From: Firmicutes bacterium CAG:24053_14
Lineage (GTDB): Bacteria > Bacillota > Clostridia > Oscillospirales > Oscillospiraceae
NCBI GenBank assembly: GCA_001916715.1
Contig: MNSZ01000069.1
Coordinates: 1-22,374 of the forward strand
DNA: 22,374 nt
Reading direction: 5' to 3'
Part shown: in pieces, positions 15,262 through 22,173 of the stretch
Layout of the letters: every line of letters starts with the position of its first letter
How positions within the stretch are numbered: the stretch's first letter is position 1
Notes under the pieces: generated by a model
Database searches by the model: none
What the model saw: only the letters and a program-made list of their open reading frames with translations
Told to the model about the DNA's origin: nothing
Translations under genes and position numbers: made by a program

Positions 15262-16235
15262 GCACAAAGAGCAAAGCCGCGGCGGCCGAAGAAAAAAAGC
15301 CGATCACCTTAAGCTCGGAGCATGTGCCCCTGAGCTACCGCATCAAAAAAGATCTGCAGCGCAACGGCATGATCTATGCAATGCTTATTCCGGTGCTGGT
15401 CTACTATGCCATCTTTAAATTCGGGCCGATGTTCGGTCTGTACATCTCTTTCATCGACTACAAGCCCGCCAGAGGCATTTTTGGCAGCAAGTTTGTCGGC
15501 CTCAAATGGTTCAAGTCTTTCTTCTCGGACTATTACTTCGGCCGTCTGCTCATCAACACCGTGCGCATTGCGGTGGCGGATCTGCTGACCTTCCCGCTGC
15601 CTGTCATTCTGGCGCTGCTTATCAACGAGCTGAAAAACAAGAAATTCTCCAAGACAGCGCAGACGCTTCTGTATGTGCCGCACTTTATCTCCACAGTTGT
15701 TATCTGCGGTATCGTTATCACGCTGACGAGCTCCACCGGTGCCATTACCGAGGTGCTGCACAACTTTTTCGGCATCAAAGAGCAGGCGCTGCTAAATAAC
15801 CCGTCTAACTTTCTGCCGATCTACATTCTGACAGAGCTTTGGCAGACGCTTGGCTGGAACTCCATCATCTATCTGTCGGCCCTTTCCGGCATAGATCAGG
15901 AACTGTATGATGCGGCCAAGGTCGATGGCGCGAACCGTTGGCAGCAATGCCTGCATGTCACGCTCCCCGGCATTGCGCCTACCATCGTCATCATGCTGAT
16001 TTTGAAGATGGGTAAGATCTTCAATGTCGGTTATGAGCGCGTTATGCTGTTGTACAACCCCGCAATTTACAACACCGCCGATGTCATCAATACATATGTT
16101 TACCGTAAAGGCCTGATCGATGCACAGTTCAGCTACAGTACGGCGGTCGGTATGTTCAACTGCCTTGTCAGCTTCGCACTGGTCATGATCACAAACAAGA
16201 TCAGCCAGAAGGTCAATGGCAGCGGTCTGTGGTAA
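15258..16235 (+). CDS. lplB: ABC sugar transporter permease, LplB type (CUT1)
   Basis: 325 aa with a hydrophilic start and about six membrane helices. The first is in YAMLIPVLVYYAIFKFGPMFGLYISF, whose 'Y.fKYGPmyG' pattern is characteristic of LplB-type permeases. The cytoplasmic EAA loop that contacts the ATPase is visible as YDAAKVDGANRWQQCLHVTLPGI (about residues 216-238). It forms the membrane channel with the next gene's product and receives substrate from the lipoprotein encoded upstream. No ABC ATPase is encoded in the window; these systems often borrow a shared MsmK-type ATPase. The start overlaps the previous stop by 4 bp. Confidence 0.92.
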   Translation: MSTKSKAAAAEEKKPITLSSEHVPLSYRIKKDLQRNGMIYAMLIPVLVYYAIFKFGPMFGLYISFIDYKPARGIFGSKFVGLKWFKSFFSDYYFGRLLINTVRIAVADLLTFPLPVILALLINELKNKKFSKTAQTLLYVPHFISTVVICGIVITLTSSTGAITEVLHNFFGIKEQALLNNPSNFLPIYILTELWQTLGWNSIIYLSALSGIDQELYDAAKVDGANRWQQCLHVTLPGIAPTIVIMLILKMGKIFNVGYERVMLLYNPAIYNTADVINTYVYRKGLIDAQFSYSTAVGMFNCLVSFALVMITNKISQKVNGSGLW

Positions 16236-16248
16236 GGAGGATACGATC

Positions 16249-17154
16249 ATGGCGAATACAAATACCAAAAACGCACCGCGCGGCACCAAGATCAAGGAAT
16301 CCTTCGGAAGCCGGCTGTTTGATATCGTGGATATACTGATCGTCTGCTTGTTGCTGGCCTGCGTGCTGATCCCGCTGATCCACATCGTGGCGGCATCCTT
16401 CAGCAACCCGTCGCTCTTCGTAGGGCATAAGGGCATTCTACTCTGGCCGGAAGGCTTTTCTCTTGCATCGTATCAGGCTGTGTTCAAGAATACCTTCCTC
16501 TGGACCGGCTACGCAAACACTCTGTTTATTGTTATCGTAGGTACGGTTCTCAATGTTCTTCTCTCGATGGTTGCGGCCTACTGCCTGTCCCGCAAGCATG
16601 TGGCGGCCGGTCCCACCATTATGAAACTGCTTGTCTTTACGATGTATTTCAGCGGCGGTATGATCCCACTGTACCTGGTTGTCAAGGGCGTTGGACTTTA
16701 CGGCTCCCGCTGGGCACTGATCCTGCCTACATTGGTCGATACCTACAACCTCATCATTATGCGCACCGCCTTTGCGGGTGTGCCTGACTCCCTGGAAGAA
16801 TCCGCCAAGCTGGACGGCGCCAACGCGTGGACGATCCTGTGGCGTATCATGGCCCCGTTGGTAAAGCCTACGGTTGCTGTCATCACACTGTACTACGCGG
16901 TCAGCCATTGGAACTCCTGGTTTAATGCCATGCTGTTCCTGCGCGATAAGACCCAGTACCCCCTGCAGCTGATCCTGCGCCAGATCCTCATCCAGAATGA
17001 CACGGCCGACATGACCGCCGGTGCGGATTACCTCGTGAGCGAGACAATCCAGTACGCGACTGTTGTGGTTGCCACACTGCCTATCCTCTGCATTTATCCA
17101 TTCGTTCAGAAGTACTTTGTCAAGGGTGTTATGATCGGCGCCATCAAGGGCTAA
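16249..17154 (+). CDS. ytcP: ABC sugar transporter permease, YtcP/LplC type (CUT1)
   Basis: 301 aa from ATG at 16249, chosen because AAGGAGG at 16234-16240 is perfectly placed; an upstream in-frame ATG at 16216 lies inside the previous gene. It has about six membrane helices and the EAA motif in EESAKLDGANAWTILWRIMAPL. LVFTMYFSGGMIPLYLVVK and the C-terminal YPFVQKYFVKGVMIGAIKG are signatures of the YtcP/LplC subfamily. It pairs with the LplB-type permease to import the oligosaccharide bound by the lipoprotein. The gap to the previous gene is 13 bp. Confidence 0.92.
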   Translation: MANTNTKNAPRGTKIKESFGSRLFDIVDILIVCLLLACVLIPLIHIVAASFSNPSLFVGHKGILLWPEGFSLASYQAVFKNTFLWTGYANTLFIVIVGTVLNVLLSMVAAYCLSRKHVAAGPTIMKLLVFTMYFSGGMIPLYLVVKGVGLYGSRWALILPTLVDTYNLIIMRTAFAGVPDSLEESAKLDGANAWTILWRIMAPLVKPTVAVITLYYAVSHWNSWFNAMLFLRDKTQYPLQLILRQILIQNDTADMTAGADYLVSETIQYATVVVATLPILCIYPFVQKYFVKGVMIGAIKG

Positions 17155-17181
17155 TCTGCACAGTAAAAAGGAGAAATTACC

Positions 17182-18180
17182 ATGCGCGTACCTTATGAGA
17201 AAATGTATAACGAATTTGTGCGGGTTCTGCTGAAGTACGGCTTTGACAAGGAGAAAGCGGAAATCTCCGCCAAGCTCTACGCCGATGCAAGCCGTGACGG
17301 TGTATACACCCACGGTCTGAACCGCTTTCCGAAATTCATCAAGAGCATTCATGATGGTATTGTGGACATCCACGCCGAGCCTGTGCTGAAGGAGAGCTTT
17401 GGTGCATTTGAACGGTACGACGGCTGTCACGGACCCGGCAACCTGAACGCCTACGCCTGCACGAAGCGTGCTATTGAGTTGGCCAAGCAGAACACCATCG
17501 GCTGTGTGGCGCTGGCTAATACCAACCACTGGATGCGCCCGGGCAACTACGGCCTGATGGCGGTTGAGCAGAATTGCATCGGTATTTTTTGGACGAACAC
17601 CGTGCCCAATATGCCGCCGTGGGGCGGGCGTGACGCACGCCTTGGCAACAACCCCATTACACTGGCCATACCCCACGGGGATACGCCCGTGTTGGTGGAT
17701 GTGGCTATGTCGATGTTCTCCTACGGTAAGCTGGAGGTCTATAAGCGCAGCGGCAGACCGCTGCCTGTGGACGGCGGTCTGAACAAGAATCAGCAGCCCA
17801 CGAGGAACGCTGCCGAGATCCTTGAAACACATGAGAGCTACCCCATTGGCTATTGGAAAGGCTCCGGTCTGAGCTTGGCGCTAGATCTTATCGCTGCCGC
17901 GTTGGCAGGCGGACGCACGACCCGTCAGGTCGGTGAGCTGCCGCTGGAAACCGAACTGAGTCAGGTGTTTATCTGCATCGACTTGGACAGCCTGCCTGAC
18001 AAGGAGAATATCGCTGCCAATGTTGAGGCAACATTGCGCGATATGGAGACTTCTACCCCCGTGGAAGAGGGCCGCCCGGTTCATTTCCCCGGCACGCACA
18101 TGGCCGAGGTCCGCAGCAACAACATGGAGAACGGTATTCCTGTCGAGGAAGCAATCTGGCAGCAGGTGCTGGCACTGTAA
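17182..18180 (+). CDS. dlgD: 2,3-diketo-L-gulonate reductase-like oxidoreductase (YiaK/DlgD, Ldh_2 family)
   Basis: 332 aa, the same length as E. coli YiaK and recognisably similar throughout. It has GVYTHGLNRFPKFI with His44 at the position of the YiaK catalytic His, ANTNHWMRPGNYG, WTNTVPNMPPWGG, MSMFSYGKLEVYKRSGRPLP and GYWKGSGLSLALDLIAA. The family uses NAD(P)H in a fold distinct from Rossmann enzymes and reduces 2-keto acids. YiaK reduces 2,3-diketo-L-gulonate to 3-keto-L-gulonate. Here it may reduce a diketo or deoxy-keto uronate made by the lyase and oxidoreductases, so the exact substrate remains inferred. A good GGAG site precedes the start. It sits between the transporter and isomerase 2. 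Confidence 0.85.
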   Translation: MRVPYEKMYNEFVRVLLKYGFDKEKAEISAKLYADASRDGVYTHGLNRFPKFIKSIHDGIVDIHAEPVLKESFGAFERYDGCHGPGNLNAYACTKRAIELAKQNTIGCVALANTNHWMRPGNYGLMAVEQNCIGIFWTNTVPNMPPWGGRDARLGNNPITLAIPHGDTPVLVDVAMSMFSYGKLEVYKRSGRPLPVDGGLNKNQQPTRNAAEILETHESYPIGYWKGSGLSLALDLIAAALAGGRTTRQVGELPLETELSQVFICIDLDSLPDKENIAANVEATLRDMETSTPVEEGRPVHFPGTHMAEVRSNNMENGIPVEEAIWQQVLAL

Positions 18181-18195
18181 AGGGAGGTGCGCGGT

Positions 18196-18969
18196 ATGAT
18201 CATACCGGGACTGGTATCGGCAACATTCAAAACAGAAAGCCCCGATTTTGTGCTGGCGGCACTGAAAAAAGCCGATCTTCATGCGGTGGAATGGTCGGAA
18301 AACTGGCATATCCCGGCGGGGGATACCGCGCTGGCCCGTGACCTGCGGGAGCGGACCCTTGCGCAGGGTGCCGAGATTGCGGCCTACGGTTCCTACTATC
18401 GCTTGGGCCAGAACAGCGATCCCGCTAAAGATTTTTTGCCCACGCTGCAGAGCGCTGCGGCACTGGGTGCCCCGCTCATTCGCATCTGGGGCGGCGGTAC
18501 AGCATCGGCAGAGCTGGATGCAGACACACGCAGGGAGTTGGCGGTCGAGGCAAGGATCGTCAGTGATATGGCGGCATCGGAGGGCATCAAGGTCGCCCTG
18601 GAATGGCACAAAAACACCGTCACCGATACGAATGAATCGGGTCTGTCCTTTTTGGACGAAGCCGCCGCAGAGAATCTCTACTGCCTGTGGCAGCCCACTG
18701 TAGCGCTGAATATGGACGAGCGGTGTGCGGGGCTGGATATGCTCGAAGCCCGCGACCGTCTGCTCAATCTGCATGTCTACTACTGGCTGGAAGGTAAGCG
18801 CCGCCCGTTTGCGGAAGGTCTTGCCGAATGGCGGCGGTACTTACAGCATGTCAACCGCAACGAAAAACGCTACGGTCTGCTGGAATTTGTGTTGGACAAC
18901 ACCGAGGAGCAGTTTCTGGAAGACGCCGCTCAATGGAAGCGGCTTTTGCAGGAAACGGCGATGAACTGA
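18196..18969 (+). CDS. TIM-barrel sugar (phosphate) isomerase/epimerase 2
   Basis: 257 aa from ATG at 18196, which follows AGGGAGGTG at ideal distance; GTG at 18187 is part of that site and is rejected. It starts MIIPGLVSATFKTESPDFVL. Candidate metal ligands are Glu136 (VALEWHKN), His193 (NLHVYYW) and Glu230 (LLEFV). The place where the family normally has D-x-x-H reads LYCLWQPTVAL (Trp165-Gln166), so the site is altered compared with isomerase 1. RIWGGGTAS near residue 96 is also typical. It probably isomerises or epimerises a keto-sugar, or eliminates from one. The two isomerases of the operon are clearly different in sequence and so likely act on different intermediates. It is 16 bp before the flavoenzyme gene. 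Confidence 0.85.
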   Translation: MIIPGLVSATFKTESPDFVLAALKKADLHAVEWSENWHIPAGDTALARDLRERTLAQGAEIAAYGSYYRLGQNSDPAKDFLPTLQSAAALGAPLIRIWGGGTASAELDADTRRELAVEARIVSDMAASEGIKVALEWHKNTVTDTNESGLSFLDEAAAENLYCLWQPTVALNMDERCAGLDMLEARDRLLNLHVYYWLEGKRRPFAEGLAEWRRYLQHVNRNEKRYGLLEFVLDNTEEQFLEDAAQWKRLLQETAMN

Positions 18970-18985
18970 AGAGGAGAAAAGCAAA

Positions 18986-20236
18986 ATGGCAGATTTATAT
19001 GTAAAGAAATTTGATATGATCAATCCCTTTGTTGTGGCATCGAGCCCCGCAACGCAGGGCGCGCTGAATGTTTTGAAGAGCGCTAAAATGCGGCCCGGTG
19101 CCATTGTGCTGCGCAACTATGGCCACGGTTCGGGCGGCGGCAGCTTTATCGGCCCTGACTCCAAGGCAATGTTCGGCGGAGAGATGGCCATCCACAGCCA
19201 TGCTGTGGGCCGTCAAATCCCAGACAGTGTCGACACGCTGGAAAAATATTGTGAGGAAGTTCACAAAATCAAGAAGGAGATGGACTCTGACATCAAGCTG
19301 TGGGTGTCTGTCGGCCATTATAGCGACATCGTCAAGGGCGGTGATTGGGAGAAAAACTGGGCGCATCAGGCGGAGGAGCTCGCTCTCGCGGGTGCGGATG
19401 CCATTGAATTGCATTTCAATACCCCGGGCGTTGCCGTGGCGAAGGACCGTACATTTGCTTACCATCAGCTGCTCCGCCATTCCATCGAATTGATGAAAAA
19501 GACAGTACCCAATATGCCAATCATGGCCAAACTTGCCATCGAGTCCACCGACGCGCTGACCTCGATGCGTATTGCCGAGGCCGCAGGCGCTGCCGCCGCA
19601 GGCCCCACCGCCCGCTGGAAGGGCTACTACATGGATCTTGACTGGCGCGGCACCGAGGCCCGCCCCGGTGCAGGCTACGGCGGCACGCAGGCCACCCCGT
19701 TGGTGTGCTACTCCATCGCCGAGGCGCGCACCGCAGGTGTGAAAATTCCTCTCTACGGCGGTGGCGGCGTTTTCAACTACGAAAACGCAGCGCGTATCCT
19801 GATGGCAGGCTCTGAGATGGTGCAGCTGGGCGCCCTGGCCTGTGCCGGCGGCACGATGGCCTGTAAGAAGCTTATCAGCGATCTGAACCGCTGGATGGAC
19901 GAGAACGGTTATGCCGACATGGATTCTCTTGTTGGCGACAGCTTGAAGCTGTTCCAGATGGATGCCGATTTTACGAAAAAGCGTCAAAATAAGCTGGCCG
20001 ATGCCTACCAGACAGCCGACGCTGACCGAACCAAGTGTATCGGCTGCGGTCGCTGCGAGGATGTCTGCTGGCATCAGGGCATCGAGATCAAGGAGCGCAA
20101 GGCCTACAAGACCGATAAGTGCATCGGCTGCGGCTACTGCTTCCAGGTCTGCCCGACACAGGCACTCTATGTGGATAAGAAGGGTATTCTCCGTTCCGCC
20201 TTTGAGGAAGCGGGCATCCGGCGGGGAAACAAGTAA
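18986..20236 (+). CDS. PreA/dihydroorotate dehydrogenase-like FMN oxidoreductase with C-terminal 2x[4Fe-4S] ferredoxin domain, atypical active site
   Basis: 416 aa. Residues 1-330 look like an FMN TIM barrel of the DHOD/PreA type: INPFVVASSPATQG at the start, MAKLAIES with the FMN-binding Lys182, and IPLYGGGGVFNYENAARILMAGSEMVQLG for phosphate binding. Two ferredoxin motifs follow: Cys351, 354, 357, 361 and Cys379, 382, 385, 389. The fourth Cys of the first motif is followed by Trp instead of Pro. In PreA and dihydropyrimidine dehydrogenase, the segment after strand 4 reads N-x-S-C-P with a catalytic Cys; here it is ELHFNTPG (141-148), without Cys or Ser. The enzyme is therefore probably not a pyrimidine dehydrogenase. 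In this operon it may reduce or oxidise an unsaturated or keto sugar acid, exchanging electrons with ferredoxin. Ribosome binding site AGAGGAG. A terminator follows 90 bp downstream. Confidence 0.82.
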   Translation: MADLYVKKFDMINPFVVASSPATQGALNVLKSAKMRPGAIVLRNYGHGSGGGSFIGPDSKAMFGGEMAIHSHAVGRQIPDSVDTLEKYCEEVHKIKKEMDSDIKLWVSVGHYSDIVKGGDWEKNWAHQAEELALAGADAIELHFNTPGVAVAKDRTFAYHQLLRHSIELMKKTVPNMPIMAKLAIESTDALTSMRIAEAAGAAAAGPTARWKGYYMDLDWRGTEARPGAGYGGTQATPLVCYSIAEARTAGVKIPLYGGGGVFNYENAARILMAGSEMVQLGALACAGGTMACKKLISDLNRWMDENGYADMDSLVGDSLKLFQMDADFTKKRQNKLADAYQTADADRTKCIGCGRCEDVCWHQGIEIKERKAYKTDKCIGCGYCFQVCPTQALYVDKKGILRSAFEEAGIRRGNK

Positions 20237-20255
20237 CAGAGGCATTGCTGTCAGG

Positions 20256-20375
20256 ATGTCCCAGAATCAACGACCTGCCCCGGTGTACCACTGGTCGGCT
20301 GCTGCAATTCATCCAAAAATGACTATGGCGCAGCATGTGCAAGCTACGGCTGCACAGCTGCGCCGATTTTTGTAA
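20256..20375 (+). CDS. Possible 39-aa leader peptide spanning the terminator before the GH43 gene (doubtful)
   Basis: ATG at 20256 opens a 39-codon frame (MSQNQRPAPVYHW at the start) that runs across the whole terminator hairpin and stops with TAA at 20373-20375, inside the TAAGGAG ribosome binding site of the GH43 gene. Translation through it would melt the hairpin and hand ribosomes to the next start. The ribosome binding site is poor (AGAGG about 15 nt upstream). No homology is recognised. It may be chance. Confidence 0.2.
   Translation: MSQNQRPAPVYHWSAAAIHPKMTMAQHVQATAAQLRRFL
20327..20371 (+). terminator. Intrinsic terminator/attenuator before the ankyrin-GH43 gene
   Basis: GGCGCAGC (20327-20334) pairs with GCTGCGCC (20357-20364), and TGTGC (20336-20340) with GCACA (20352-20356) apart from a single bulge. 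AGC/GCT closes a TACG loop (UNCG type) at the tip. GATTTTT follows at once. This is a textbook Rho-independent terminator. It ends only 16 bp before the GH43 ATG, leaving room only for the ribosome binding site. A TGCTGC at 20300-20305 could pair with GCAGCA at 20330-20335 and act as an antiterminator. Confidence 0.85.
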
Positions 20376-20387
20376 GGAGATACAAAA

Positions 20388-22169
20388 ATGACACCTTTTG
20401 ATACAGCCCTGAAAGCCGACCTGCAGACCCTGCAGCACACGGTTGAATATGAGGGTCAGAACTTCCGTGAGCGCGATGCTGACGGTAATACACTGCTGCA
20501 CTGCGCCGTGCGTTCGGGCAGCCTTGCCAAAGTGGCTTACCTGACAGACTTTCTCGCACTGGATCCGCTGGAGGCGAACCTCTCGGGTATCACGCCCTTG
20601 GACTTGGCTTTGCAAGGAGGCTTTGATGAAATCGCTGCCTACCTTGCGAATAAGGCAGGCGTTGATCCCGCGCGAATCATTCACAACCCTGTACGGCGCG
20701 GCTTTTACCCGGATCCGTCGTGGATCCGCGTGGGCGAGGACTATTACATGGTCAACTCGTCGTTCAGCTTTTTCCCGTGTATTCCGATTTCCAAGTCCCG
20801 CGATTTAGTACACTGGACGACTGTCGGCTACGCCATTACAAACCCGGACTGGGCCAGAGTGGCGCGGTCCGAAGGCGGGCGCGGCTATTGGGCGCCTGAT
20901 ATATCCTACGATGCAGTGTCCAAGCATTATTTTATTACGGCTACCTACCGCGGCAACGAGGACGACGCGGAGCCGCGCTGTCAAATGGTCGTCAGTGCCG
21001 AGCGACCCGAGGGTCCCTACGGTGAGCCTGCGTGGATCCATGAGGACGGTATAGACCCGTCCATCCTCCACGATGACGATGGACGGCATTATATGCTGTT
21101 CAACCGCAGCGTCCGCATGGCGGAGCTGACGCCCGACTGCCGCGCCATGCGCGGTCCCGCACGCCTGATCTGGGGTGGTGACCTTAAGAGAAAGACCGAG
21201 GGACCTCAGCTTATGAAGCATGACGGATATTACTATCTGCTGGCCGCCGAAGGGGGAACGGGTGCAGGACATCGCATTTCGGCGGCACGCAGCAAAAATG
21301 TGTGGGGCCCTTATGAAAACTGTCCCTATAACCCGATTCTGCGCCAGGATGACGCGTGCGGCTATCTGCAGAACTGCGGCCATGGCAAGCTGCTGCAGGC
21401 TGCTGACGGACGGTGGTTTCTATGCTTCCTCTGCCTGCGCCGCAATCCAGATGGCACGGCCCCTATGGGACGGGAAACTTCGATTGCAGAAGTGACTTGG
21501 ACGCCTGATGGCTGGCCTGTGGCCGCTTATGGCTGCCGCCCCCGAGCTGTGTTGAATATGCCTTTTTCTGAAGAGATTCCTACTTTAACCCCGGTAGGCA
21601 TAACCAGATGGAAGGGCGAAGAATGGATTACCCAGCGTGCGTTGGATACCGCGAATTTTACCGTGGAAAAAGATGCCTTGACACTGTGTGGAAACGGCCT
21701 TGACCTGTGCGACAGGAAGATGCAGGGGCTGCTTCTCGTCCGCCAGCAGGAACGCGCGTTCACTGCGGAAACAGCGCTGGAAATCCCCGCTGCAGGTACT
21801 GCAGGGCTGACCTGTTATTACGATGAGCACAGCTATTTGAAATTCGGCGTTGGGCCGGAGGGCCTTGTATTGGAAGAATATGCAGGATATGAGGCGGTTT
21901 CAAGGCAAACAGCCCCGCTGCCTGCTGGCACATCTCCTGTTCGTCTGCGCGTTACAGCAACGGGCGGTCAACGACATTTTGCCATACAGGACGGAACAGA
22001 CTGGCGCACGCTCTGGAGCATCCCAGAACCACACTACCTGACCAGTGAGGGCTTACAGTGTGGAAAGCGGTTCACAGGGGCTATGGTGGGCCTGTATGTA
22101 CATGGGGCGTCTGCCGTCCGCTTTACCGATTGGAGCGCTGTATGGTCGTGCCCCGAAGAAAAGAGGTAA
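20388..22169 (+). CDS. Ankyrin-repeat domain fused to family 43 glycoside hydrolase
   Basis: 593 aa. Residues about 1-92 read as ankyrin repeats: RDADGNTLLHCAVRSGSLAKVAYL and SGITPLDLALQGGFDEIAAYL both show the G-x-T-x-L-h-x-A-x-x-x-G pattern. Residues about 100-400 are a GH43 five-bladed propeller resembling beta-xylosidase/arabinosidase subfamilies, starting HNPVRRGFYPDPSWIRVG. The catalytic trio is present: Asp109 (base, YPDP), Asp223 (pKa modulator, GIDPS) and Glu271 (acid, KTEGPQL). A C-terminal beta-sandwich (about 420-590; TCYYDEHSYLKFGV, VGLYVHGASA) resembles the GH43_C2 domain. No signal peptide is present, so it works in the cytoplasm. GH43 enzymes remove arabinose, xylose or galactose units from oligosaccharides. 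The ankyrin module is unusual here and may serve protein binding, for example to other enzymes of the pathway. The gene lies directly behind a terminator, with AAGGAG before ATG. Confidence 0.88.
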   Translation: MTPFDTALKADLQTLQHTVEYEGQNFRERDADGNTLLHCAVRSGSLAKVAYLTDFLALDPLEANLSGITPLDLALQGGFDEIAAYLANKAGVDPARIIHNPVRRGFYPDPSWIRVGEDYYMVNSSFSFFPCIPISKSRDLVHWTTVGYAITNPDWARVARSEGGRGYWAPDISYDAVSKHYFITATYRGNEDDAEPRCQMVVSAERPEGPYGEPAWIHEDGIDPSILHDDDGRHYMLFNRSVRMAELTPDCRAMRGPARLIWGGDLKRKTEGPQLMKHDGYYYLLAAEGGTGAGHRISAARSKNVWGPYENCPYNPILRQDDACGYLQNCGHGKLLQAADGRWFLCFLCLRRNPDGTAPMGRETSIAEVTWTPDGWPVAAYGCRPRAVLNMPFSEEIPTLTPVGITRWKGEEWITQRALDTANFTVEKDALTLCGNGLDLCDRKMQGLLLVRQQERAFTAETALEIPAAGTAGLTCYYDEHSYLKFGVGPEGLVLEEYAGYEAVSRQTAPLPAGTSPVRLRVTATGGQRHFAIQDGTDWRTLWSIPEPHYLTSEGLQCGKRFTGAMVGLYVHGASAVRFTDWSAVWSCPEEKR

Positions 22170-22173
22170 CACA

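Noticed and set aside
16438..17832. 464-aa open frame antisense to the YtcP-type permease and DlgD-like genes
   Set aside because: It crosses two well-supported sense genes and shows no domain; a shadow in GC-biased coding DNA.
18986..20236. Annotation as dihydropyrimidine dehydrogenase (PreA) proper
   Set aside because: The active-site Cys segment is replaced by FNTP, no PreA/PreT partner is present, and the context is sugar catabolism.
18995..20245. 416-aa open frame antisense to the flavoenzyme gene
   Set aside because: The sense frame has ferredoxin Cys motifs and FMN-barrel motifs. The antisense frame has none and mirrors the same span.
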